From Clostridiales bacterium (GTDB lineage Bacteria > Bacillota > Clostridia > Peptostreptococcales > Anaerovoracaceae), in NCBI GenBank assembly GCA_015058155.1, contig SVCW01000003.1, positions 40,931-104,930 of the forward strand: a DNA stretch of 64,000 nucleotides, written 5' to 3'. The translations under genes and the position numbers were made by a program. The notes beneath the pieces are model-generated. The model did not search any database. It saw only the letters and a list, made by a program, of their open reading frames with translations, and was not told the origin of the DNA. Shown piece after piece: positions 42,936 to 50,637 of this stretch (position 1 is its first letter; the number at the start of each line of letters is the position of its first letter).

Positions 42936-43781
42936 CTATTTCTGAACTTCGAGATATTCTTTGTAAACCATGTTCCATACATAGTTTTTGATTTCAGTGA
43001 ATCTCGGGAGCATCTTTGTTTCCTGTGTTCTTGGATACGGGATATCCACGTCAACGATTTCAATGATACGTCCCGGACTTGCTGACATTACCACTACCTT
43101 TGATGCAAGAAGTATAGCTTCCTCTACATCGTGCGTGATAAAGAAACAAGTTTTTCTTTCTTCTTCCCACATTTTAAGAAGCTCTGTCTGAAGCTGAACT
43201 CTTGTCTGAGCGTCAAGTGCTCCAAACGGCTCATCGAGAAGAAGAATGCTAGGGTTAACGGCATAAGCTCTTGCGAGAGCTACTCTCTGCTTCATACCGC
43301 CTGAAAGTTCCTTCGGGAATGAATTCACGAACCTTTCAAGCCCTACCATCTTTATATATTTCATTGCGATTTCTTCACGCTGCTGCTTTGTGTATTCACG
43401 CTTGAGCTTAAGTCCGAATTCTACGTTTTTCTTAACTGTAAGCCAAGGGAAAAGCGCATACTGCTGGAAAACAACTCCACGGTCAACGCCGGTATCTTCA
43501 ACATATTCACCGTCACAAATCACATCACCTTCAGTCGGATCCTGAAGCCCTGCAATAATGTTAAGGAGTGTTGATTTTCCGCATCCTGACGGACCAACAA
43601 CGCAAACAAATTCGTTATCATAAATATCGAGATCAACGTTATCAAGGGCAACTGTTTCACCGTTTCCACCCTTATAAACCTTACGTACTCCACGGAGGAT
43701 TACTTTTGGCTCAGTATCGCCTTCGATCACGATAGCATTTTCATTTTCAAGTTCTTCTAAGCGTTTCTCTTCTCCTGCCAT
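42936..43781 (-). CDS. ABC transporter ATPase, SsuB/TauB family
   Basis: A 281-residue ATPase with Walker A VVGPSGCGKSTLLN, Q-loop VVFQQYALFPWLTV, signature LSGGMKQRVALARA, Walker B ILLLDEPFGALDA and H-loop FITHDVEEA. The family energises import of sulfonates, taurine, nitrate or pyrimidine precursors. AGGAG lies 9 nt before the ATG. The gene overlaps the permease gene by 25 bp. Confidence 0.92.
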   Translation of the reverse strand: MAGEEKRLEELENENAIVIEGDTEPKVILRGVRKVYKGGNGETVALDNVDLDIYDNEFVCVVGPSGCGKSTLLNIIAGLQDPTEGDVICDGEYVEDTGVDRGVVFQQYALFPWLTVKKNVEFGLKLKREYTKQQREEIAMKYIKMVGLERFVNSFPKELSGGMKQRVALARAYAVNPSILLLDEPFGALDAQTRVQLQTELLKMWEEERKTCFFITHDVEEAILLASKVVVMSASPGRIIEIVDVDIPYPRTQETKMLPRFTEIKNYVWNMVYKEYLEVQK

Positions 43782-44578
43782 GATGTGAGTCTCCTTTCAA
43801 AGAATCTGAGTACGTTTTCGGCTGCAATACCGATAATACCTACTACAATGATGTAGAGCATCATAGCTTCTACATAGAATTCCGAGCTGAGCGCTCTGAT
43901 ACGCATGCCGAGACCTGCTGAAGCACCGGTTGATTCGGCTGCGATGAGTGTTGTGAGTGCAACAGATATACCGAGTCTTATCGCTGTGATAATGTACGGC
44001 ATTGTTGCAGGGAAGATAACCTTGAGGAAGATTACCACGTCATTTCTCGCACCAAGCACGCGGGCAGCCTTGATGAGTGTGTTGTCCACGTTTGTAACAC
44101 CCTGATAAACTGTAATTGTGATTGTGAGGAATGTTGCGAGGCAGATTACTGCAATCTGAGGCGCACGTCCTACACCAAGAGCAATTACTACGAGTGGTAC
44201 ATATGCGAGAGGTGGGATATTACGTACAAACTGGATCCATGGCTCCACAATATATCTGAGTGGTCTGTACCATGCCATAAGGAATGCTACAGGTACACCA
44301 TAAATAAATCCAAGTGCAAATCCGCATCCTGCTGAAATAAGTGAGCTCTTTACGTCACTCCAGAATACTCCACGGCCACCCATGTCTCTAGGCTGTGACA
44401 TATCGAAATATGACTCAAAAACTTCAACAAGCGGTGGAAAGCTTCTGCCTGTTACTTCGCCCTTTGATAAGAAATACCAAACGACGCATGCTGTAACGAG
44501 CGAGAGAGCGAGCCATACCGCATCAGGAATCATTGCTACATAATCTTTTTTTCTTTTTCTTCTAGGGACTATTTTCAA
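43757..44578 (-). CDS. ABC transporter permease, SsuC/TauC family
   Basis: A 273-residue membrane protein with about six hydrophobic helices and the EAA loop (AARVLGARNDVVIFLKVIFPATMPYI). It belongs to the nitrate/sulfonate/taurine permease family. The start appears to be TTG at 44578, with GGTAGGG about 7 nt upstream; the next in-frame ATG would remove part of the basic N-terminus. It is coupled to the ATPase gene. Confidence 0.9.
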   Translation of the reverse strand: MKIVPRRKRKKDYVAMIPDAVWLALSLVTACVVWYFLSKGEVTGRSFPPLVEVFESYFDMSQPRDMGGRGVFWSDVKSSLISAGCGFALGFIYGVPVAFLMAWYRPLRYIVEPWIQFVRNIPPLAYVPLVVIALGVGRAPQIAVICLATFLTITITVYQGVTNVDNTLIKAARVLGARNDVVIFLKVIFPATMPYIITAIRLGISVALTTLIAAESTGASAGLGMRIRALSSEFYVEAMMLYIIVVGIIGIAAENVLRFFERRLTSWQEKRNA

Positions 44579-44604
44579 TTCAAAGCCCTACCTTTCAAAC
44601 ACTT

Positions 44605-44636
44605 TTCCGAGGCACCCTTTTCAGAATGCCTCGGAA
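44605..44636 (-). terminator. Intercistronic hairpin between binding protein and permease genes
   Basis: A 10-bp perfect stem, TTCCGAGGCA/TGCCTCGGAA (44605-44614 and 44627-44636). The minus-strand tail (AAGTGTTTG) is not a strong T tract. It probably acts as a partial terminator or an RNA-stability element, letting the binding protein be made in excess. Confidence 0.6.
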
Positions 44637-44699
44637 ATGATACTTTTTTGGTCAGTTTCTGTCTCAGTTACTACTACAATATCTTTTTCAGTATTTAAA

Positions 44700-45701
44700 T
44701 TATTCTGCTAAAGCTTCTTCGAGTAAATCAGTGAGAACGAATTCTTCTGGAGTGAGAAGACCTTCTGCTTCGAGAACGCCATTGTTAACGAATGTTGTCT
44801 GCTGTGCTCTGTAGAAGTCAAGCATTTCGCCGCTTTCGAGGTAACCAGCGATTCTAGCTGATGAGAGCCAGTCTCCGTCATACTGCTGAGCAAGTAATTC
44901 TTCAGTTGTGCTTGCGATTACTGCAGCCTGGTATTCAGCGATTTCTTCGAAGTTTTCAGGATTTGAACCGTAATCCATACCCTTTAAGATAGCTCTTAAG
45001 AACTTAACGATTGTTTCTTCGTTTTCTTCAGCCCAGCCTGGATTTACTACCCAGCTTGCTGGTGAAACGAGAGTTTCGAAGTCGATGTTTTCGCAAAGCT
45101 TAACTGCCTTGTCGCCCATTTCTTCCATGATTGTGAGAGTGTATGGTGACCATGCAGCTACTGCGTCAACTGATCCAGCCATTGCAGCTGTTGTGAGTGC
45201 TGTTGCATCCATTGAGAGAGCGTTGATGTCATCCATTGTGAGACCAACTGATGCAAGAGCTTCGAGAAGAATAGTTTCTGATGATGTACCTGCTGCGTAT
45301 CCAACAGTCTTTCCCTTGAGTTCTTCAAGTGAAGTGATTCCGTTGAGGCCGATAACAGCGTCAGCGTTGTCTAAGTGCTGGAGAGTGATAATCTTTGCAT
45401 TTCCTGTTGAGCAGAGTCTGTGAGCTCCTGCACCGATGTAAGAAATGTCAATGTCTCCTGATTCCATTGCAGCGATTTCAGTAGGACCGTCAGGGAACTG
45501 AACGAGGTTGATTTCAAGACCTTCTTCAGCAAAGTATCCTAATTCATCAGCTACTGCAACTGCCCAGAGAGCACCCCAGTTAGGCATATACGCAACATCA
45601 ATAGTGATAACGTCTGTGTCAGTGTCTTCACTGCCACCACCGCATGCAACCATACCTAATACCATGGCTACAACTAATAAAACGGCCATCAGTTTTTTCA
45701 T
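44700..45701 (-). CDS. ABC transporter substrate-binding lipoprotein, SsuA/NMT1 family
   Basis: A 333-residue lipoprotein with signal VLLVVAMVLGMVAC and lipobox GMVAC. The mature domain matches the type II binding fold of the NMT1/SsuA family (VAYMPNWGALWAVAVADELGYFAEEGLEINLVQFPDGPTEIAAMESGDIDISYIG). This family binds sulfonates, taurine, nitrate or thiamine precursors. The ligand here is unknown, and the linkage to nagA/nagB-like genes is unusual. AGGAGG lies 8 nt before the ATG. Confidence 0.92.
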   Translation of the reverse strand: MKKLMAVLLVVAMVLGMVACGGGSEDTDTDVITIDVAYMPNWGALWAVAVADELGYFAEEGLEINLVQFPDGPTEIAAMESGDIDISYIGAGAHRLCSTGNAKIITLQHLDNADAVIGLNGITSLEELKGKTVGYAAGTSSETILLEALASVGLTMDDINALSMDATALTTAAMAGSVDAVAAWSPYTLTIMEEMGDKAVKLCENIDFETLVSPASWVVNPGWAEENEETIVKFLRAILKGMDYGSNPENFEEIAEYQAAVIASTTEELLAQQYDGDWLSSARIAGYLESGEMLDFYRAQQTTFVNNGVLEAEGLLTPEEFVLTDLLEEALAE

Positions 45702-45766
45702 CTTTTTTTCCTCCTAAAATAAAATATTTTGATAAGTTAACTGATCGAAACTTGGAGTTTTCTTTT

Positions 45767-46942
45767 TTATAATTCGGCATCCTTCATTCCAAGCTCAAGC
45801 TGTGCAAGTCTTTCGACCTTCCATGCATGGAAGCCTTCGCCTGTAAGTCCGTAATAACCTGATTTATCTGTAAACAGGAACGATTTTCCGAAGTAGAGAA
45901 GCGACATTGCTGTGATTCCCCTGAATTCGAAAACTCTGTCTTCCCATTCCATTCTGTCGTGATAAACCTTGAGAGTTCCCGTACCGATATCTGTTCTTGA
46001 ATTATCCGGTCCCATCTGATAGAGGAGCACATCCTTTTCTTCGAAGATAAGCGTTCCTCTTTCGAGTTTTTCCATATCTTCGTCGAATCTAGGAAGCATC
46101 CAGTGGCCCCAGTCGTCAACTCTTTTGAACGGAAGATTTTCACCTTCAAGATATCCGTATTCCGTATATGTTCCTTCAAGTCCGCAGTGGGAACATCTGA
46201 AGTTGTGACCCTCTGTCACCATAGTATCATACTTACCGCACTCAGGGCAAATAATTAAATAATTTTCAAGTCCTTCTGCAAGTGCTTCGCATGTGTACGG
46301 AAGCATTTTCTGTTCCTGAGTTTCGTATGCCTGTTCGCCTATATCACGATTGATGAGCTCAAGGATTTCTTCATCAGTCATCTGTGCGAGCTGTTCTGAT
46401 GAATATACGCCTACAACCTTTCCTTCGACCTTTCCTTCTCTGTGAACATGCGCCCATCTCGGTGCTACGAAATAACCACCTACGAGTCTGTATGTAATAA
46501 GTGCACAGCCTGCCTTTCTCAGGAGCTTTACAGTCGGCATAGTAACCTTCATAGTATCTCCGCAGAATGAACGGCAGCCTTCCGGAAACATTATTACGCT
46601 GTAACCGGCCTTGATTCTCTTGAGGATTTCCTTTATCGGCTTCATCATGTTTCCGCCACGAGGAGCAGGAATGATATCAGCGATATTTGTGATGAACCAC
46701 TTGAGTTTTGTACGGAAGAGGTGTGCGCCTCCTACGTAGTACATAGGCTGAGGGAAACCTGAAAGCACCATAAGCATGTCTCTTTCTGTGGTATGGTTTG
46801 AAAGAACGAGATATGGTTCACTCATTTTCGGTGCGATTTCCGTTGTGTAAGAATATTTCTTAAGCATGAAAGGCGTGATAACGCTTCTCACGATTTTATA
46901 TGCTATCCGGTATTTTAACGGATACTTTGCCATTTCTTTCAT
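45767..46942 (-). CDS. PlsC-like acyltransferase with C-terminal zinc-ribbon region
   Basis: A 391-residue protein. The N-terminal half has 1-acylglycerol-3-phosphate acyltransferase motifs: catalytic NHTTERD and FPEGCRS. The remainder departs from ordinary PlsC. A Cys4 ribbon (CPECGKYDTMVTEGHNFRCSHC, about 236-258) is followed by a beta-rich domain (LYQMGPDNSRTDIGTGTLKVYHDRMEW). Typical PlsC proteins are 200-260 residues, so about 150 residues are extra. It probably acylates a lipid precursor; the ribbon's role is unknown. Confidence 0.85.
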   Translation of the reverse strand: MKEMAKYPLKYRIAYKIVRSVITPFMLKKYSYTTEIAPKMSEPYLVLSNHTTERDMLMVLSGFPQPMYYVGGAHLFRTKLKWFITNIADIIPAPRGGNMMKPIKEILKRIKAGYSVIMFPEGCRSFCGDTMKVTMPTVKLLRKAGCALITYRLVGGYFVAPRWAHVHREGKVEGKVVGVYSSEQLAQMTDEEILELINRDIGEQAYETQEQKMLPYTCEALAEGLENYLIICPECGKYDTMVTEGHNFRCSHCGLEGTYTEYGYLEGENLPFKRVDDWGHWMLPRFDEDMEKLERGTLIFEEKDVLLYQMGPDNSRTDIGTGTLKVYHDRMEWEDRVFEFRGITAMSLLYFGKSFLFTDKSGYYGLTGEGFHAWKVERLAQLELGMKDAEL

Positions 46943-46986
46943 AATTCAGAATTCCTTAATTAATATCTTGTATGATTAATTCTGTA

Positions 46987-47970
46987 CTAGCAGATTCTCG
47001 GAAGTCCTTCTCCGTAAAGCACATCAACAACGCGCTTTCCGCCAAGTCTTGTAATCATTACTACGCCCTTACCGGAAGTTACATGTCCGATTACGCACGC
47101 TTCCTTGCCCGCTTCCGTATTCTTTATGATTTCAAGAGCTTTTTCTTCATCTTCTCCGGGAACAACTACAATCATCTTTCCTTCGTTTCCCATGTAAAGC
47201 GGATCGAGTCCGAGGATATCGCAAAAGCCTCTGACTTCGTCATTTACTGGGATTGCAGTTTCCGAAAGTTCGATTGCGCATTCTGACTTTTCGGCAATCT
47301 CATTCAGGATTGTGCCAAGGCCTCCGCGTGTAACGTCACGCATAGTTTTTACATTGATGCCTGCTTCGAAAAGTCCGTTTGGAATATCTGCAAGTACTCC
47401 GCAGTCGCTTCTGATACCGTTTTCGATTCCCATTCTTGCACTCAGGATACATGCATGATGATCACCAAGTGTTCCTGAAACGATTATTGAATCTCCGGGC
47501 TTCATATTTGCAGCACTTACATCTCTTCCCTCAGGAATGATTCCGATGCCCGATGTATTGATGTAAAGTCCGCCGTTTCCTTCAACTACTTTTGTATCTC
47601 CGGCAACGATTTTCACGCCTGCCTTCTTTGCAGTAGCTGCCATTGATTCAACAAGTCTGTCGAGCACTTCAATATCAAGGCCCTCTTCAAGAATGAAACC
47701 GCATGTTATGTACTTAGGTACAGCTCCCATCATGAGAAGATCGTTTACTGTCCCGCATATGCAGAGTTTACCGATGTCACCACCTTTGAATTCTACAGGC
47801 GTAACAACAAAAGAGTCCGTGCTGAATGCGATACGTCCGTTAATTTCAAGAACTGCAGCATCTTCCATCTTGTCGAGAACATCGTTTTTGAAATGTTTTC
47901 CGAATATCTTTTCCATAAGCTCTGCGCCGGTTTTACCGCCGGAGCCGTGAGCCATTACGATTTTTTCCAT
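46987..47970 (-). CDS. hypE: Hydrogenase maturation protein HypE
   Basis: A 327-residue AIR-synthase-like protein that, with HypF, makes the cyanide ligands of the [NiFe] centre. It has an ATP-binding MAHGSGGKTGAELM start, GDTKVVEGNGGLYINTSGIG and TRGGLGTILNEIA. The C-terminus ends PRIC, the carbamoyl/cyanide-carrying Cys, which separates it from SelD. The start overlaps the hypD stop (TAATG). Confidence 0.96.
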   Translation of the reverse strand: MEKIVMAHGSGGKTGAELMEKIFGKHFKNDVLDKMEDAAVLEINGRIAFSTDSFVVTPVEFKGGDIGKLCICGTVNDLLMMGAVPKYITCGFILEEGLDIEVLDRLVESMAATAKKAGVKIVAGDTKVVEGNGGLYINTSGIGIIPEGRDVSAANMKPGDSIIVSGTLGDHHACILSARMGIENGIRSDCGVLADIPNGLFEAGINVKTMRDVTRGGLGTILNEIAEKSECAIELSETAIPVNDEVRGFCDILGLDPLYMGNEGKMIVVVPGEDEEKALEIIKNTEAGKEACVIGHVTSGKGVVMITRLGGKRVVDVLYGEGLPRIC

Positions 47971-49010
47971 TATATACTCCTATACCATATTCCGCATGCC
48001 CCTTCAGCCGAAACCATACAAGGTCCGTAAGGATGAAGTGGTGTGCATCCTTTGCCGAACATAGGGCACTCGTTTGGATTGATTTTACCTACGATTACGC
48101 TTGCGCACGAACATGCTTCCGGAAGCTCCATGTCTGCATCAAGTCCGCGGCTTCCGCCATCGTACTCTGCATATTCCGGTTTAAGATAAAGACCTGAATC
48201 CGGAATCTCACCGAGTCCGCGCCATGTCGCTGCTCCCGGCTCGAAATATTTTTCAAGCACTTCCAGCGCCTTTTTATTTCCTTCGTCGCGAACGGCGTTT
48301 TTGTAGAGGTTCCTTACATCGCCATCGCCTCGCTCTACCTGCCTTACGATATCATAGATAACCGCAAGTATGTGTTCCGGTTCGAATCCTGCAACTACAA
48401 AAGGTTTTCCATATTTCTCAGCGAGTTCTTCGTAAGCATGGCTTCCGATTATTGTACTTACATGACCCGGACAGATGAATCCATCGATATCATCCTGATT
48501 GTCGCAAATCCATGTAAGCGCCGGAATAACCGTCTTGAGCGCTGTTACAAACCTGATATTCCTAACTCCGCGTGCTGTCGCCTGCTTCATTGCAAGTGCA
48601 TACACAGGAGCTGTCGTTTCAAATCCTACTGCCGCGATGACAAATGTTGTATCAGGGTCTGCTGCAGCCTTTTCGATTACATCAAACGGTGAATACATCA
48701 TTTCAACATTTATGCCTTCGCCTTTCATGTCTGACAGGCTTCCGTTTGTTCCCGGTACCTTCATCATGTCGCCAAATGTGTATACCTTATGGCCCGGCTT
48801 TTTTGCATAATCGATTACTTTGTCAATAAATGCTGTAGGCGTTACACATACAGGACATCCCGGTCCTGATATAAGTTTAATCTTCGGTGAAATAAGAGAA
48901 CGGATACCGCTCTTGAAAATGCTTGCAGTATGTGTACCGCAGACTTCCATTATTTTTATCTGGCGTCCGTCATATCCTTGAAGATATTTTATAACGTCTT
49001 CTGTCTTCAC
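47970..49010 (-). CDS. hypD: Hydrogenase maturation protein HypD
   Basis: A 346-residue Fe-S scaffold on which Fe(CN)2CO is assembled with HypC. Motifs are MEVCGTHTASIFKSGIRSL, SGPGCPVCVTP and the C-terminal cluster region CSCASVIVGKINPNECPMFGKGCTP. The start is GTG at 49010, overlapping the hypC stop (TAGTG). Length is typical. Confidence 0.96.
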   Translation of the reverse strand: MKTEDVIKYLQGYDGRQIKIMEVCGTHTASIFKSGIRSLISPKIKLISGPGCPVCVTPTAFIDKVIDYAKKPGHKVYTFGDMMKVPGTNGSLSDMKGEGINVEMMYSPFDVIEKAAADPDTTFVIAAVGFETTAPVYALAMKQATARGVRNIRFVTALKTVIPALTWICDNQDDIDGFICPGHVSTIIGSHAYEELAEKYGKPFVVAGFEPEHILAVIYDIVRQVERGDGDVRNLYKNAVRDEGNKKALEVLEKYFEPGAATWRGLGEIPDSGLYLKPEYAEYDGGSRGLDADMELPEACSCASVIVGKINPNECPMFGKGCTPLHPYGPCMVSAEGACGIWYRSI

Positions 49011-49228
49011 TAGCCCATTACCTCCTCGAGTTCCATAAAGAGCTCAATGATTTCTTCAGCCTTGTCTTTTTCCATTACTTCAATTGCGCATCCTGCGTGC
49101 ACGAGAACATAGTCTCCTACCTTCGGATCCACAAGTCCTGTATTAACCGGCACAAGATTTCCCTTGAAATCCACCTGTGCCATATCTCCGTTAATGGCAA
49201 CTACCTTGCCTGGTACTGCTACGCACAT
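49010..49228 (-). CDS. hypC: Hydrogenase maturation chaperone HypC
   Basis: A 72-residue chaperone starting MCVAVPGKVV, with the essential Cys2, then YVLVHAGCAIEVM. It delivers the Fe ligand set to the hydrogenase large subunit. It is first in the hypC-hypD-hypE unit. No hydrogenase, hypA, hypB or hypF lies in the window. Confidence 0.96.
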   Translation of the reverse strand: MCVAVPGKVVAINGDMAQVDFKGNLVPVNTGLVDPKVGDYVLVHAGCAIEVMEKDKAEEIIELFMELEEVMG

Positions 49229-49308
49229 AATCCTAACCTCTTTCTTGCATTTTACGCTTTTGCCTTTGCTTCTTCTGTTCTGGCGTTTTTCTTCCTGTCT
49301 ACTATCTG

Positions 49309-49791
49309 CTACTCTTCATCAGGGAGCTTACATACGTCAATCCACTCTACTGCATTTGAGTATTTGTGGAGTTCATCCGGTGTAAGTTCGATTGCGCTGT
49401 TGCTGCTTCCGCATGCAGGGAATACTGTTTCGAAACGCTTGAGTGAAATATCTGTATAAGCCTTTACGTCAGGATGTTCGATTGCAAAAGCACAAACACC
49501 GCCGATTGCATGGCCTGTAAATTCAACAACTTCTTCTGCTGTGAGCATCTTTGCCTTATATCCGAACTGGTGCTTGAATTTTCCATTGTTAATCTTTCCG
49601 TCGCCGGCTGTTTCGATAAGAATGCATCCGCCCTCAGGTGTCTTGAATGAAAGTGTCTTGCAGATTCTTGCACCTTCAACACCAACAGCCTGAGCTGCGA
49701 GTTCTACTGTCGCACTTGAAACATCAAACTCAAGAATCTTATCTTCCATTCCGAACTGTCTGAAATATTCACGCACTTTTTCTATAGCCAT
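49309..49791 (-). CDS. YbaK/EbsC-type aminoacyl-tRNA deacylase
   Basis: A 160-residue editing-domain protein that probably hydrolyses Cys- or Ala-tRNA(Pro). Motifs are RICKTLSFKTPEGGCILIETAGDGKI (with the conserved Lys), KAKMLTAEEVVEFTGHAIGGVCAF and the C-terminal PACGSSNSAIELTPDEL. It lies 80 bp upstream of hypC on the same strand and has its own promoter. Confidence 0.9.
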   Translation of the reverse strand: MAIEKVREYFRQFGMEDKILEFDVSSATVELAAQAVGVEGARICKTLSFKTPEGGCILIETAGDGKINNGKFKHQFGYKAKMLTAEEVVEFTGHAIGGVCAFAIEHPDVKAYTDISLKRFETVFPACGSSNSAIELTPDELHKYSNAVEWIDVCKLPDEE

Positions 49792-49873
49792 TATTATAAT
49801 CCTCCAAACACTATTTTAACTGAATTGCAATGCCAATAATTACAATTCACGCATTATACTATTAAACTAAATA

Positions 49874-49901
49874 ATTATACCATACATTTCGACAAATGCA
49901 A
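49874..49901 (-). promoter_or_regulatory. Promoter of the ybaK-like gene
   Basis: On the minus strand TTGCAT (49901-49896), a 16-bp spacer, and a consensus TATAAT (49879-49874) with an extended TGG. About 80 bp lie between the -10 hexamer and the start codon. Confidence 0.65.
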
Positions 49902-49907
49902 ACAATT

Positions 49908-49943
49908 GTAGGCGAAATCCCCTCTATTTTAGGGGATTGAAAC
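49908..49943. repeat. Single CRISPR-repeat-like 36-mer
   Basis: A 36-nt segment with a perfect 8-bp stem AATCCCCT/AGGGGATT (49917-49924 and 49932-49939) and the 3' end GGGGATTGAAAC, an ending common to many CRISPR repeats. No second copy occurs in the window and no cas genes are present. It may be a relic or chance. Confidence 0.3.
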
Positions 49944-49984
49944 ACACTTCTCTACATATATATGCAGGATTCTGGCGAGGCACA

Positions 49985-50116
49985 GATTTGGATATGTGGA
50001 GAAGGGGGAAAATGTGTGATTCGGATATGCGAAGGAGGGTGAAAATGTGTGATTCGGATATGTGGAGAAGAGTGAAAATGCGCGATTCGGATATGCGAAG
50101 AAGGGTGAAAATGCGA
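49985..50116. repeat. Four tandem 33-bp repeats
   Basis: Units at 49985-50017, 50018-50050, 50051-50083 and 50084-50116 share GATTCGGATATG and GTGAAAATG. Units 1 and 3 share TGTGGAGAAG, while 2 and 4 share TGCGAAG, so the array probably grew as a 66-bp duplication. The period is a multiple of three and yields an 11-residue repeat in frames on both strands. No ribosome site supports translation. Confidence 0.9.
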
Positions 50117-50170
50117 GATCCGCAGGCACGGGTTGTATTTTCAGGTGTCATAAAGTGCGTCATTATTTTT

Positions 50171-50231
50171 ACATTTTATTCCATTTGTGTTGCTTTTTGA
50201 TGCCGTTTGCTGTAAAATATTGGAAATAGAT
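50171..50231 (+). promoter_or_regulatory. Promoter module A (copy at 51503-51563)
   Basis: TTGCTT (50190-50195), 17-bp spacer, TAAAAT (50213-50218). An upstream ACATTTT-TTCC block and a downstream TGGAAAT-GAT block match module B without gaps, 44 of 61 positions by my count. It would start a transcript about 410 nt before the 50638 gene, running through the 23-bp direct repeats and the hairpin at 50548. Confidence 0.55.
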
Positions 50232-50338
50232 CGCTTGCAGTTTTATGACTTTCTGCATCTTTTTCATATGCCCGCTTGCAATCGACATGAAATCGGAGAT
50301 ATTGATACTTGATTTTATGAAAGTGCTGCGATCCAGGC

Positions 50339-50417
50339 GTTTGTGCTTCAGTCCCGTCACAGTGTTTAAATGCTGTATCTATGTTCATTCGGGTGTTTGT
50401 GCTTCAGTCCCGTCACA
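50339..50417 (+). repeat. 23-bp direct repeat, two copies
   Basis: Identical 23-mers at 50339-50361 and 50395-50417, separated by 33 bp; the central part is GTGCTTCAGTCCCGTCACA. They lie within the predicted leader or small RNA from module A. The spacing recalls CRISPR, but two short non-palindromic copies are not enough to call an array. Confidence 0.85.
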
Positions 50418-50547
50418 CGAGTGTATATAAGTGGACAATTCTTTCTTACATGCGGATAGTTCCACCTATTTCCTTATTTACACGGGTTTTTATTCGTTTT
50501 TTCATGTATGTTATCGTTTGCAGTGGATATTTGTGGCTCACCATATT

Positions 50548-50575
50548 CCCATTCCACCTAAAATGGGCTTTTTTT
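50548..50575 (+). terminator. Terminator-like hairpin before the nuclease-like gene
   Basis: Stem CCCATT/AATGGG (50548-50553 and 50562-50567) followed by C and eight T residues. It could end a small RNA started at module A, or act as an attenuator for the gene at 50638. Confidence 0.55.
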
Positions 50576-50637
50576 ACGGAATATGCTGTGGTTTCAATAG
50601 TAATGTCCACTAACCTGATAAAGAAAGGGGATTTTTT

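Larger units (their letters stand above)
49792..50637. other. 845-bp gene-poor stretch with repeats and promoter elements
   Basis: No convincing protein gene is seen here. It holds the ybaK promoter (49874-49901), a solitary CRISPR-repeat-like 36-mer (49908-49943), four 33-bp tandem repeats (49985-50116), a promoter module duplicated at 51.5 kb (50171-50231), two copies of a 23-bp direct repeat (50339-50361 and 50395-50417) and a terminator-like hairpin (50548-50575). The frames spanning the tandem repeats on both strands look like by-products of a 33-bp (11-codon) period. Confidence 0.7.

Noticed and set aside
46987..47970. Selenophosphate synthetase (SelD)
   Set aside because: The C-terminal PRIC and the hypC-hypD linkage identify HypE; the N-terminal Cys/Sec of SelD is absent.
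49937..50200. Protein genes on either strand across the 33-bp repeats
   Set aside because: No clear ribosome site; the open frames follow automatically from an 11-codon period.
50339..50417. CRISPR array made of the two 23-bp repeats with a 33-bp spacer
   Set aside because: Only two copies, repeats shorter than normal, no palindrome, and no cas genes in the window.
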